NCBI GenBank assembly: GCA_934045075.1
Contig: OW203738.1
Span: 310,001-374,000 of the forward strand
Source: Yponomeuta sedellus
Taxonomy: Eukaryota; Arthropoda; Insecta; Lepidoptera; Yponomeutidae
DNA: 64,000 bases
Direction: 5' to 3'
In this document: positions 1 to 11,400 of the stretch, one piece after another
Layout of the letters: each line of letters begins with the position of its first letter
Numbering within the stretch: the first letter of the stretch is position 1
Translations under genes and position numbers: made by a program
The notes under the pieces: generated by a model
What the model was told of the DNA's origin: nothing
Databases searched by the model: none
What the model saw: only the letters and a program-made list of their open reading frames with translations

Positions 1-189
1 CCTATGTACAATGGCCAAACTATGAGGCAACTATGAGGTCTAACTAACATCTTCTTTACCACAACAGATTCCCAAAAGAATGTGGTTTAAATTGTCTCAT
101 TTTGAAAGATGAAGTGGTCATATTGATCTGTCTAAATTTTGTAATGTATTCTTGTGATTTTTCTGCAACGAACAGCAATCACCAATCGC

Positions 190-300
190 TACCCCCGTTC
201 CGCTCGAGTGCCCCGCCGGCGCCCGCGGGGCCGCTAACGAAGCGGTGCCCGCGGCGCGGGCCGGCCACGCGGCACGCGGCGGGGCGGAGCCCTAGCTCTG
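190..300. other. GC-rich patch
   Basis: About 110 bases of very high GC (runs such as CCCCGCCGGCGCCCGCGG) sit in otherwise AT-rich sequence directly before a perfect hairpin. The open frame crossing it (102-401) shows no recognisable protein motif. It could be a fragment of a GC-rich repeat or of a gene; neither is supported further by the sequence. Confidence 0.5.
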
Positions 301-308
301 GGCTGAGC

Positions 309-366
309 GGTAATGAATCACTGATACACCACCCCCGGCTGGGTGGTGTATCAGTGATTCATTACC
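309..366. repeat. Perfect 26-bp inverted repeat with 6-nt loop
   Basis: Bases 309-334 and 341-366 are exact reverse complements (arm begins GGTAATGAATCACTGATA) around the loop CCGGCT. Transcribed from either strand it would fold into an uninterrupted 26-bp stem. It lies beside the GC-rich patch and upstream of the Rep-B copy at 430. It may be a small RNA precursor, a cruciform or a recent fold-back duplication. Confidence 0.9.
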
Positions 367-534
367 ACACCGCACTGGAGACTTTAAAGCTCGCACAGTA
401 ATTTTAAATATGTTTTATTATAGTTATTAATTCAAGGAAGCGCTCGTGGGTTAGTGGAACGAGTGATTGGAATCAATCACTGGGTTAAGAAACAGAAAGC
501 GCGGTCAGGTGCTGGATTGGTGACCATCCAGTGA

Positions 535-755
535 TTATACTATTTTTATTTTTAATGCACTAACCCGTGCTAAGGACAATGTTAATGCCTGTACGTAATA
601 CAGAGAATAGTGTAAAGAGGTTCGAAATTTCACTGATGCGGGTCAGTCGCCCATTAGCTCAGTTGGTTAGAGCGCTGACACGGATAGCCAGAGGTCGCGG
701 GTTCGAATCCCGGCATGGGTGGGTGGAATTTTTAGCCTCTAAATAGGTTTTTAAA
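535..755 (+). mobile_element. Rep-A tRNA-Ile-like retroposon with target duplication
   Basis: The insertion is bounded by the 12-bp direct repeat ACCATCCAGTGA at 523-534 and 756-767, and it splits a Rep-B copy. It opens with an inverted copy of the family's A-rich tail (TATACTATTTTTATTTTTAA), continues with a shortened head, a tRNA-like module (649-722), and ends CCTCTAAATAGGTTTTTAAA. An 11-12 bp duplication is typical of target-primed retrotransposition. Its ends define the family boundaries used for other copies. Confidence 0.8.
649..722 (+). other. tRNA-Ile-like module inside Rep-A (not a functional tRNA)
   Basis: The 5' half reads GCCCATTAGCTCAGTTGG and TTAGAGCG, as in insect tRNA-Ile(AAU), with an A box and a B box (GGTTCGAATCC). 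The anticodon arm CTGAC-ACGGATA-GCCAG has C instead of the invariant U at position 33, and the acceptor pairing is imperfect. It recurs more than 20 times in the window inside Rep-A, so it is a retroposon internal promoter rather than a tRNA gene. Confidence 0.8.
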
Positions 756-1179
756 ACCATCCAGTGACTACCGCTAGCGGAATTTTCCCGTGCTTCGCAG
801 GGTACGTTAAGCCATTTTTTCCGGCTGTCATGTAATGGCAGTCGTTAAGCCATGTCAGAGGCCTTATAAGCGGTTTGACAGCTTCTGAAAGTAAGGCCCG
901 ACACTGTGTTACAAACGTTTACCAACCCGGACTTGGCCCTCGAAGTGGAGTATGGCCTAACCTTCCTGCTTTACAGGAAGAGACCCGTGCCGCGGCAGTG
1001 GGGACATACAAGGGCTGAAGTCAAGACTTACTAACAGTAAAGAATATTATTCTAAATTTAGATCCCAACTTGACTTGTTATTGACCTTGACGTAAGATTT
1101 TGAGATACGTAAATAAAGAATGATCAGTTATTGACATGCAAGATTTACAATTTTTGTAATTATGTAGAGAGAAGTTGAC

Positions 1180-2459
1180 CTAAAAAGTATATATATAATG
1201 CACTCGTATCCTACCTAGAAAAATTCTCTTTACTGACCGAAGAACAAAAACGTTTTCGTAAAGGCAAAACAATAAATATGGCAGTTTATGAATTTTTAAA
1301 ATATGTGACAACGAGTATGAATAAAAGAAAACCTATTTTTGCTCTGTATATGGATATGACTAAGGCATTTGACTACGTGAACCATAAGACACTGATTCAA
1401 AAGCTTGAAACCTATGGTATCAGAGGAAATATTCTAAATCTTATCGAATCATATCTAAGCGACAGGACCCAGTCTACCGAAATATCTAGAATTAACATTA
1501 AATCTAAAAGTGAATTAAAGTTCTTGTCAAACTCAAGACAAGTACAATGTGGCGTGCCTCAAAAAAGTGTTTTGGGACCCCTCCTCTTTATAATTTACAT
1601 TAATGACCTCCCCAAATATGTATCTAGTCCCATGACTTTATTTGCTGACGACAGTACTGTAATTATTGAATGCAATGAACTTGATGATAATGAAAACAAA
1701 ATAAATGACATACTAAAAGACATAATTAGTTGGATGACTAACAATAATTTACTGGTTAATTTGGAAAAAATTAACCAGCGTACATCTAAACTTGACAAAT
1801 TGAATATTGAATATAATGGGACATCTATCAAACAAGTTGAGACCACTAGATTCTTAGGGTTAACCATAGATAGTAAGTTATGTTGGAAGCAACAAATAAA
1901 AACAATGAGTGAGAAGCTGAGCACATTTGCATTCTTGTTATTCAAATTGTCAAAAATTCTTAGCACAAAAAACTGCCTTACAGCCTACCATGGGTTTGTC
2001 GCTTCCACACTGAGATACGGAATAATTTTTTGGGGTAATTCAACAGATAGAGACATTATTTTTAAAGTACAAAAACGTTGTGTTAGAGCTATTTTTGGTC
2101 TTAAAAGAATAGATAGTTGCAGACCATATTTCATACAAAATAAATTATTGACAATGCCTTCACTATATATCTTTGAGATGGCTGTCTTTGTCAGATTGAA
2201 TCCGCAATATTTTGTTAAGGCCTCCACAGTTCGTTCTAATGACATACGCTCGCATCACAGACACAGGCTTTGCTTACAAAGATCGAGCACAGCTCTGATG
2301 AGCAAAAGCGTTTTTTGTATGGCTCCGTTGATATATAATAAAATTCCCAATGACATTAAAGACCTCAACCTAAGGCAATTTAAAAATAAATTATTTTTAT
2401 TATTAATTAATAAATGCTATTACAATATTAACGATTTCTTGTGTGACAAAAATATTTAA
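1180..2459 (+). pseudogene. 5'-truncated CR1-like LINE ORF2 (reverse transcriptase)
   Basis: The open frame begins near 1180, upstream of the first ATG at 1278, and encodes the back half of a non-LTR reverse transcriptase. Visible blocks are a finger segment (FRKGKTINMAVYEFLKYV), DMTKAFDYVNHK, GVPQKSVLGPLLFIIYINDL and the catalytic LFADDSTVII, followed by the thumb and a C-terminal region ending at a stop in 2457-2459. The endonuclease domain and ORF1 are absent, so this is a dead, 5'-truncated copy. A few residues appear lost after LLVNLEKI, judged against the related frame at 50056-52806. The 3' UTR resumes after an inserted Rep-A, at 3010-3235, and ends in an ATTCTTATTCTTAT tail, the kind of short 3' repeat known for CR1-like LINEs. 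Similarity to the minus-strand LINE at 50-54 kb (DMSKAFDFVSHK, FADDISVII) supports the CR1/Jockey-superfamily assignment; the exact clade is an inference. Confidence 0.8.
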
Positions 2460-2463
2460 TTAG

Positions 2464-3009
2464 TTTAAAAACCTATTTAGAGGCTAAAAATTTCACCCAT
2501 GCCGGGATTCGAACCCGCAACCTCTGGCTATCCGTACCAGCGCTCTACCAATTGAGCCAATGGGCGACTCACGGCATCAGTGAAATTTCGAACCTCTTTA
2601 CAATATTCTCTGTATTACGTACAGGCAGCGACATCTGACTTAAGCAAATTGCATTACTTACAGCCCCGACTACCTACTTTGCAGTTAGGTTTAACATCGG
2701 AACGATATCACTGTACCCACATGATTACACTATTTTTATTTTTAATGCACTAACCCGTGCTAAGGAACAAATTTAAAAACCTATTTAGAGGCTAATGTCG
2801 CTGCCTGTACGTAATACAGAGAATATTGTAAAGAGGTTCGAAATTTCACTGATGCCGTGAGTCGCCCATTGGCTCAATTGGTAGAGCGCTGGTACGGATA
2901 GCCAGAGGTTGCGGGTTCGAATCCCGGCATGGGTGAAATTTTTAGCCTCTAAATAGGTTTTTAAATTTGTTCCTTAGCACGGGTTAGTGCATTAAAAATA
3001 AAAATAGTG
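2464..3009 (+). mobile_element. Rep-A inverted dimer in LINE 3' end
   Basis: An 11-bp target duplication TATTTAATTAG (2453-2463 and 3010-3020) bounds this copy. It carries two tRNA-Ile-like modules facing opposite ways (minus about 2500-2575, plus about 2863-2935), joined through the segment CCCACATGATTACACTATTT, and ends in the A-rich tail GCATTAAAAATAAAAATAG. The target site contains the stop codon of the LINE ORF at 1180-2459. Confidence 0.85.
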
Positions 3010-3240
3010 TATTTAATTAGTTGTAGAATCTTGTTATAAATTATTGTGTATGTTAGATGACATTTGAATTGATTACTGACTCTTGTGATAAGTACTTATT
3101 ATTGTCATTACTATTATTATTGCATGTTTGCATGAACATTCATGCGCTCTAAAGGGCAGAACATGGAATGAACTAATGTAAGCCTTAACACCTTTTATTA
3201 TTACCTATGTTCATGAATAAATGATTCTTATTCTTATACT
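3010..3240 (+). other. 3' UTR and tail of the CR1-like LINE
   Basis: Non-coding sequence continuing the LINE after the Rep-A insertion; it ends AATAAATGATTCTTATTC followed by another TTAT unit. A similar tail occurs at 43440-43495. Confidence 0.6.
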
Positions 3241-3259
3241 TAAACAAATGTAGTTTTCA

Positions 3260-3440
3260 CAAGGTCCTGTCAGTAGGAAATCAGTTAGATATATCTGTCC
3301 CAAAACAATGCTACATTTTGGGCAGAGACTTCAAAATATTCTTCTAGGACACGTAACGCAATATGGATTTTATATTTAGGGGTCATATTCGTTTTTAGTG
3401 TCTTAGTATACAAAAGTTGGTTATAATTTTTTATCGTAGG
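3260..3440 (+). repeat. Decayed copy of the TIR element at 31484-31805
   Basis: Shares TTTTGGGCA, the phrase around AGGATATTCTTCTAGG, GGTCATATTCGTTTTTAGT and the closing GTATACAAAAGTTGGTT with the inner and right part of the element at 31484-31805. The left terminal repeat is not recognisable. Confidence 0.45.
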
Positions 3441-3443
3441 TAT

Positions 3444-3845
3444 AATAATAATAATAATATTGGCCTTTTTGCATCTACTTAATGAGATGATTTATACAGC
3501 GTCCAGTGGTATCTTCACTCACACTAGATGGGTGAAGGGACCACTCCGACGCTGTAGTGCCTGGGTCATGGTTTTTTTATAGATGGTGTAGGCTTGCCCA
3601 GCACCTATACCATCCTGACAGCTTAGTCGGCCTAGCCCACAGGAAAGACTAGTCAATACGTGCGGAGCCAACCATGCCGCGGGTTTCCTCACGATGTTTT
3701 CCTTCACAGTTAGCGTGTGGTATTGCGACTGCAAATTCGCAAATGTACGTAACTTTGAAATTAAACAAAGTCATTGGATCGAACCTGGGGCTCTCGCTTG
3801 CCAGTCTATGGTTCTACCCACTGAGCTACCACCGCTGTCATCGTA
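3444..3845 (-). mobile_element. Rep-C tRNA-derived SINE
   Basis: On the minus strand it starts with a tRNA-like head (AGCGGTGGTAGCTCAGTGGG with a B box GGTTCGATCC), then a body of about 300 bp, and ends in (ATT)n. Intact relatives lie at 33118-33530 and 44050-44442. This copy has lost about 20 bp next to the B box compared with those. The BEL element inserted just beside its head. Confidence 0.8.
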
Positions 3846-3852
3846 GGTATAT

Positions 3853-4047
3853 TGTACGATTTAGCAATCGCACACGGTGCGCTATAGTTTTGTAACATAA
3901 CACATGTAAAATAACTCACTCACGTCACAGCACGGTGAAGTGCAGTCGTATACCAATCAAGTGAATAAAGGATCTGAATTATAAATCGATCTTTTTAGTT
4001 ATCAAGACAACAAGTCAAGGTGTATATGTCTAACAAGAGACCGTACA
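3853..4047 (+). repeat. 5' LTR of BEL/Pao element
   Basis: A 195-bp LTR bounded by TG and CA, containing a polyadenylation hexamer AATAAA at 3964-3969. It matches the 3' LTR at 12168-12361 except for one T in the run near 3990. Confidence 0.95.
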
Positions 4048-4053
4048 TCTTTA

Positions 4054-4071
4054 TGGTCCTTCGAGAATTCG
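4054..4071 (+). promoter_or_regulatory. Putative tRNA primer-binding site
   Basis: TGGTCCTTCGAGAATTCG begins six bases after the LTR; TGG is complementary to the CCA end of a tRNA. I cannot name the primer tRNA from the sequence alone. Confidence 0.5.
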
Positions 4072-4511
4072 TCTAGTGTTTTGTGTGTTTTTTGGGTGGT
4101 AGCGATTCGGTTCGGCCGGCCTCTCACAAGCGGGACTCACCGGTCGAATTGAGAAGGCGCAAATACCATTCTTGAGCACATTAGGCGCTAGACAAACAAG
4201 AACCAGCAAGGGGAAGAAATTTATCAAGATAAGTGGATTCTTTGTTTGAAGACAGTTCGAGTTCACAGCAAGTATCAAGTATTTATCAAGTTTTTATCAA
4301 GTTTTTATCAAGTCAGCAAGTTATCAAGCAGGTACCTATCAAGTGTGAATCCATAATACTAGTTCATATTGGAGTTCACATATTATCAAGACACGAAAAT
4401 CAAGTTCGTCAATCAAGAAACAAGCGCGGAACAATCAAGTGTTCATCAAGTACTTATCAAGTGTTTATCAAGTAAATAAGCAAGAACAAGTAATTAATTA
4501 CTCAAGTCATC
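4072..4511 (+). other. BEL leader with clustered (A)TCAAG repeats
   Basis: The untranslated leader holds about a dozen copies of TATCAAGT or close variants between 4225 and 4490. The same hexamer ATCAAG recurs in the LTR and along the coding region. The cluster stops at the gag ATG (4512). Confidence 0.7.
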
Positions 4512-5399
4512 ATGGAAGATCTACTAAACGTTCAAATCAAGATCGAACAAGATATCGAAAAATTACTAAGCAATTTCAAAAAAGAGAGCAAGGAGCGCAG
4601 GACTCAAGAAAGCATAAGGAGACGTCTGGAAACTCTAGAGTTACTTTGGAAGGAGTACACAGAAAATCATTACAAACTTTTGTTACACCTATCAAAGGAT
4701 CATGATTATTTGTTGGGTGATTACTTCGAAAAAACAAGAAAAACGTACCTAGAGACCAGGGAATACATCGAAAAAAGGAGCATTATACATCCTGGAGAGC
4801 AAGAGAAAGCAAGTGGCGACCAAGAGCCTATTTATCCCGAAGAAACGGGAGGATACATCAACAAGGATGTACCATCGGGATCAATTTCCGGTACCCAGCA
4901 AGAGGGAAAAACGGCCGCTATGAGCAAGTCTAGCGCCGGAACAAATAGCAAGCTTGACGAGTTGTTGAAAAAACAATTAAGCAATTTCAAGGCCTTTACA
5001 AGAACGGTTTCCAGTATAAAACTAGAAACCATGAACGAAAAATGGGCGTTTGAGGACACCCTCAAATCGATTCAGGCACGATGGTCAGCTATAGACTCTA
5101 TCCATTGGGAAATCGACAGCGAATTAGATGGATCGAACAAGATGTATGAAGACAGGTTCACAGAGCACGAACAGAAATACTACGACGCGAAGAAAGCCAT
5201 AAACAGCAAGTTATGGTCAGTGTCGCATCGAGAAAAATCAACCCCACAACTCGATATTCCGGTTTTTAATGGCAATTACCAACAATGGGTGTCATTTAAG
5301 ACCTATTTTGTGAAGCAGTACACAACAATCCTTCGATCTCAAACGCCCAGAAGTTACAGTTCCTTAAGAGCAAGCTTAAAGGAGAAGCGGAGCGTTTAA
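4512..5399 (+). pseudogene. BEL/Pao Gag, N-terminal part, frameshifted
   Basis: 295 codons from the first ATG after the leader. The N-terminal 100 residues are charged and helical (MEDLLNVQIKIEQDIEK onward), as in BEL Gag. From about residue 248 (DIPVFNGNYQQW) it enters the conserved capsid-like region found upstream of the BEL zinc knuckles. Just after the FKTYF segment, near 5305-5315, similarity jumps to another frame, and this frame runs into a stop at 5397-5399. The continuation is open in the frame that leads to 12058. Codon positions fit the loss of one base (or gain of two). Because the break falls inside a conserved domain rather than at a domain boundary, a mutation is more likely than programmed frameshifting. 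Gag assembles the intracellular particle in which reverse transcription happens. Confidence 0.8.
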
Positions 5400-5494
5400 T
5401 CCAACATCTTCAAATCAGTTCCGAGAATTACCTCGCCGCATGGGAAATACTGAACCATCGGTATAACAACAAGAAATTAATTTTCACGACTCAC

Positions 5495-8400
5495 ATGAAT
5501 ACTTTGATGAATCTACCACTGACGCAACAAGCCTCATCAAATAACATCAAGCGCATACATGACGTCACGACGGAATGTCTAAACGCGATAAAAAATTTGG
5601 GGGTCAATATCGAAACCTGGGACCCAATTCTGGTACATATATTAGTCCAAAAACTTGATTCCGAAACTCATGCCGACTATCTGGACTCATTAAAACAACC
5701 AAGAGAGCTACCAAGTCTCAATGACTTTTTGAGTTTTATGGAGAACAAGTTCACTACCATGGAGTCAGCATGCAAAAAGCAAGAAAATCATCAACAAAAA
5801 TCAATGCCCACAACTCCAGTCAAGCAAGAGAGATCCTACAACTACAAGTATTACTCCAGCAACAAGGCTACTTCGCGATTCGGCAATAGCAAGTTCAGTT
5901 GTCCGATTTGCAACAGCACAGAACATGGGATTTACTACTGCAAGCGGTTCCTAGAACAATCGCCGTCACACAAACGGCAAACAATCATGAACCAGAACTT
6001 CTGTGCTAACTGTTTGTTCAGTCACGGCGACAAACCATGTACATCAAACAAGCGATGCCGCGAATGCAACGGGTGTCATAATACAATATTACACGCCGCC
6101 TATTCCAAGGGAAATAGTAACGTGACGCCGAACGGTGCTGCGCAAAGGAGCGGACCAAGCAACTTTGTGTGTGAACAAACAAGGCAAAATAACGCCTCAC
6201 ACGTTGCGCAACAGTGTGACACACAGGAAATACTTCTGGCCACAGCCCTTATCAAAATACAAGGGGTTGATGGAGAATACAGAATAATGCGAGCACTCAT
6301 CGATCAAGGTTCGCAAGTGTCGCTAATCACAGAAAACGCAGCTCAAATGTTACGCATACCTCGCCGCAAGTGCAGAGGAATAATCACAGGAGTTGGCACC
6401 AAGGACAACGCCTGTACTGGAATGTTTAATATCAACTGCAGCTCACTTAGCGAAGACTTTACGTTCGAAACCGAAGTTTACATCATGAAAAGTTTGACAA
6501 GAAACTTGCCCAATACTTCATTCGCAAAACCATCATGGGATTTTCTGCAAGACATACACTTGGCAGATCCTGAGTTTAACATGAGCAAACCAGTAGATAT
6601 CCTTCTCGGGGCCGACATTTATTCTCACATTATATTGGCCGGCATATTGAAGTCCGACAACCTGACACCGGTCGCACAACAAACGCGTCTCGGGTGGATT
6701 TTGTGTGGAAAGGTACCTACGCTGCAGTGCAATGTAGTTATAAATCAAACAGAAGAACTACACAAGTTTTGGGAGATCGAGGACATTGCAGACCGCACAC
6801 CTCTTTCTACAGAAGAAAATGAATGTGTCAACTTGTACAAGTCTACAACAACAAGGTTGAGCGACGGAAGATATCAAGTCAGACTACCCCTAAAATCAAG
6901 CGTGGAACAACTGGGACAGTCTAAAAACAAGGCCGTGGCACAATTTCTTCAGTTAGAAAGAAAGCTTAGCAAGGATCAAGCCATGGGAAAGGAATACAAG
7001 TTATTTATCCATGAATATCAAGAGCTAGGGCATATGAAGCTTGCCGGCGCTAACACAAAACCTGAGTTCTACTTACCCCATCACTGCGTGTTGCGCGAAG
7101 AGTCAACAACGACATCGCATCGCGTCGTCTTTAACGCATCCCAAACTACATCAAGTGGAGAAAGCCTAAACGACTGCATGTACAAAGGGCCCAACCTACA
7201 GAAGGACCTTTTGTCACTTATTCTAGTCTGGAGGCAATTTAAAGTCGCCTTCACTGCCGACATAGAGAAAATGTTTAGGCAGATCTGGGTGCACCAACAA
7301 GATCAAGTTTTACAAAAAATTGTTTGGAGAGACGACCCGCGAGAGCTACTGCAAGAGTACCAGCTGACGACAGTGACTTACGGCACCAAGGCCGCTCCCT
7401 TTTTGGCTATGATGACGCTTCGCCAACTAGCAAATGATGAACGACAAAACTTTCCGGAAGCTGCGCAAGTTGTCGAAAACAGCTTTTACATGGATGACCT
7501 TCTGCATGGCTGTCATTCATTGGAATCTGCGCAAAAACTGAAAAAAGATCTTATCGATCTTATGAAAGCTGGAGGTTGCAATCTCCGAAAATGGAGCTCT
7601 AATTATCAAGAATTACTCCAAGGTCACGAGCAACAAGATCAAGATAAATACAGCTTCAAGCAGATGGAGTCCACAAAAACTCTTGGGCTTTATTGGAACC
7701 CCAATCAAGATGCTTTCACCTTCCAAACAAGAATACCAAACAACGAAAACAAGACAAAACCCGATACCAAGCGGAGCTTACTATCGGATATTTCAAAACA
7801 ATTTGACCCACTGGGGTGGCTTTCCCCACTCTCCACGAAGTTAAAACTTCTGTTCCAAAAAGTCTGGAAGACAAACATGGCCTGGGATGACAGACTCCCT
7901 GAAGACATCGAATTGGAATGGCGTACAATCAAGGACGACATCGACAATATCAATCAAATCAAGATAAGACGATGGCTGGGCTCGGACGCAACTTGCAAGA
8001 TCGAGTTACATGGCTTTTGCGACGCATCACAAAAGGCGTACGCTTGCGTCATATACATAAAGATAGTGAAAACAGGTCAACAGGCGGAAATAAATCTGGT
8101 TGCCGGAAAATCAAGACTAGTACCGTGCAACAAAGAAATTTCCTTACCACGACTAGAACTGAGCGGAGCACTTCTACTCTCCAAATTGATGAATACCGCC
8201 ATTCAAGCGCTTTCATCAAACTCCAACATCAAGGTTTATGGTTGGATTGATTCAACGGCAGTCCTGGGATGGTTACAAGGAAATCCCGACCGTTGGAAGC
8301 CGTTCGTCACTAACAGAGTACGTGAGATAACAAAAACAATGCCATCTGACTGTTGGCGTTATGTAAAATCATCGGAAAACCCTGCCGACTGCGCGAGTCG

Positions 8401-11400
8401 GGGTCTCACAGCAACTCAGTTGAAGCAGCATCCTCTATGGTGGCAGGGACCCAACTGGTTGCCCACTCATGACGTCACCACCCAGCAAGAAAACCCCACA
8501 TACAAGACCAACGAAGAAGAGAGAAAATCTAAACAAGTCAACGTGTTAATTCAAGATTCAAAATCAAGCCTTATCAAGGATCTGTTAAACAAGTACAGTT
8601 CGCTCAGCAAGGTCGTGCGCGTACTAGCATGGGTACGCAGATTCATCGTAAAAAAGCAAGACAAGCAACTTACGTCATGGCTCACCTTATCGGAAATACG
8701 AAAGGCGAAAGAGTACATCATAAAACAAGTTCAAAGCGAAGTATTTGAGGACGAATTACATGACCTACACAACAAGAAACAAGTATCTTCAAAGAGCAAG
8801 ATCTCAAATCTGACCCCCTTTTTGGACGAAAATCAAGTTCTCCGCGTTGGGGGGAGGCTCCAACATGCTCATATCAGCCCTGAAATGAAAAATCCCGCTA
8901 TTTTGCCTCAAAATCATCGCCTTACCGAGCTAATAATAAGTCACGCACATGAGCTCACATTTCACGGAGGCGCCAGAGTGACGTTAGCGTTCGCGCGACA
9001 AAAATATTGGATTTTAAGCGGCAACAGAACTACGAAAAAATACATACGCAAATGTGTGACCTGTAGAAGACAGGCCCCTACCATGAATAAACAGATCATG
9101 GGACACATGCCCGAGCCAAGAGTGAATCCCACCCGTCCGTTCCAGCGCACCGGAGTTGATTTCACCGGTCATGTCCTTTTGAAGGCCAGCAAGGGTCGTG
9201 GAATCAAGACGACAAAAGGATATGTAGCAGTTTTTGTGTGCATGGTAACAAAGGCCATCCATCTGGAGTTAGTCTCAGATATGTCTACCTCTGCCTTCAT
9301 CGCGGCTTTACGCAGGATGGCCGCACGAAGAGGAACACCAGAACATATTTATTGCGACAATGGTAGCAATTTTGTCGGAGCAAGCCGAATATTACAAGAG
9401 GAGTATCAAGAAATCCAGCAAATATTCAATGATGAACTGCAAAAGGAGTTGACTGACATGGAAATCAAGTTCCATTTTAACGCACCCTCATGGCCATCAG
9501 CGGGCGGTCTCTGGGAAGCCGCCGTAAAAAGCTTCAAATTTCACCTCAAACGGGTCGTCGGTGAACAGAAGCTCACCTACGAAGAATACTCAACCCTTCT
9601 TTCCCAAATCGAGGCGTGTCTAAACTCCAGGCCCTTGTGTGCATTATCTGAGGACCCCGAGGATCTTAACTATCTGACACCTTCCCACTTTCTGACCAAC
9701 GGTCCAATGTTGACACTGATTGAAACAGAAAGAGACTTACGAACACGCTGGCAACTCACTCAAAAAATCCTACAAGATATATGGAAACGCTGGCGTGCGG
9801 AGTACTTGTCCCAATTGACAGCAAGATCAAAATGGAGACAGCCACACAAGAATATTAGCATTGATGACGTAGTTATCGTTCACAACGACAATCTGCCACC
9901 AGGCAAGTGGATTATGGGCAGAGTGGTCGAACTTCATCCAGGGAAGGATGGTCACGTCCGAGTAGTGACTCTTAAAACCAAAAGTGGTTATGTACGACGT
10001 CCAGTGATAAAGTTATCCATATTAACCGGTCATGAAGATTATTCTACAAACAGTTCGGACGAAATAGAAAGCGATGAACAAGCAAATTCCGCTAAGAAAC
10101 CCAAAAGAACAAGAAAAAACAAGACAACCTTCTTTACTTCAATGTTCACTGCATTGTTGTTTTTTATGACCATCATAACAAGCTGCGAATGCACTGTCAA
10201 CGTCACCAAGTTCCGAGAGAATCAAGGTCTATACTTTGATAAGGTATCAGACATGTTACTAATCAAAGATGAATGGAAGCTTGTCGTTTACTACCAAATG
10301 GAATCTTACTGGCAAGGAAATAACGCTCTTAATACCTACATGAAAGTGTTGGAAAAAGCATGCAATACAATGCGAGAACAAGCCCATTGTAACGCTATAC
10401 TGCTGCAATTACGTCACGGATTCACTGAACTCCAATACTACAACCAGATGTTGCAAACTCAGCAAGTTAGCGAGCAATCTATACGGCAGACAGCAAGGCG
10501 CCGGCGTGGCCTTATCAATGGGGTCGGATATCTCGCAAATAGTTTGTTCGGAGTTTTAGACGAAAGGTTCGCCGAACAGTACAAGGAAGACATCAGCAAG
10601 CTTCAGATGAACCAAAACCACATCATACAACTGTGGAGAAATCAAACATCTATCATAGAATCAGAAAATAACCTTTTAAAACGCACGGAGTCCATCATGA
10701 ATCAACAATACAAAATAATGAATCAACACCTTTTGCTGCTAGAACAAGCGCTAGATCGGTTGAAAAATGAAGCACAAGCGAATAGCGACGTAAATGACTT
10801 CGCCATTGGATCTATCATAGCCAGCAACGTACTCAACAATCTAAAAAACCTACAAAACACTTTGTTAGAAACCGTCAACTTACATTTGTTGACACCGGAA
10901 CAACTCATCGCCGAACTGAGCACTATATCAAGTAAATTGCCTAGAGACGTATCACTGCCTGTGCAAAACATTCACGCAGACTTACGGAAACTGTACAGCC
11001 TACTAACGGTCAAGACAAGAATAGGCACAGAATTCCTTCTGTTTGAAATCAGAATACCGCTCATTGGCAGGGAAACATACGAAATTTTGAAAATAGTTCA
11101 CATACCTAAACCTCAAGCAAACAAGGCTATTAGTATAGTGCCGGTGTCGGATTACGTGGCATTGAACTTGAAGAAAGATACTTTCATAACAATGACTGAA
11201 GTCGATGTCAGAGCCTGTATCACGCAATCAGAAATATATTTCTGTCACAGTCAGAAACCAGAGTACCTTATGAAGAACGAAAACAATCTATGCGAGATAG
11301 ATACACAGCAATGCAAAACAAGAAGCAGTTTATGCAGAGATAAATGGCAAGACAGTTACGCCATAAATACATACATCTATTTTTGTTGCGAGCAGTGTCA

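Larger units (their letters stand above)
430..1022 (+). repeat. Rep-B SINE-like repeat, split by a Rep-A insertion
   Basis: The left part (GCGCTCGTGGGTTAGTGG onward) and the right part (768-1022, ending CAGTGGGGACATACAAGG) match the two halves of the Rep-B family seen whole at 27893-28262. The start resembles a tRNA A-box region and the end resembles RTE-type LINE 3' ends (CCAGCAGTGGGG), as in a SINE that borrows a LINE tail. The copy is interrupted at 535-755 by Rep-A. Confidence 0.7.

Noticed and set aside
102..401. 99-codon gene across the GC-rich patch
   Set aside because: No motif, and the frame runs through the perfect hairpin; composition alone explains its length.
649..722. A tRNA-Ile gene
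   Set aside because: The module repeats more than 20 times inside Rep-A, has C at position 33 and imperfect acceptor pairing, so it is a retroposon part.
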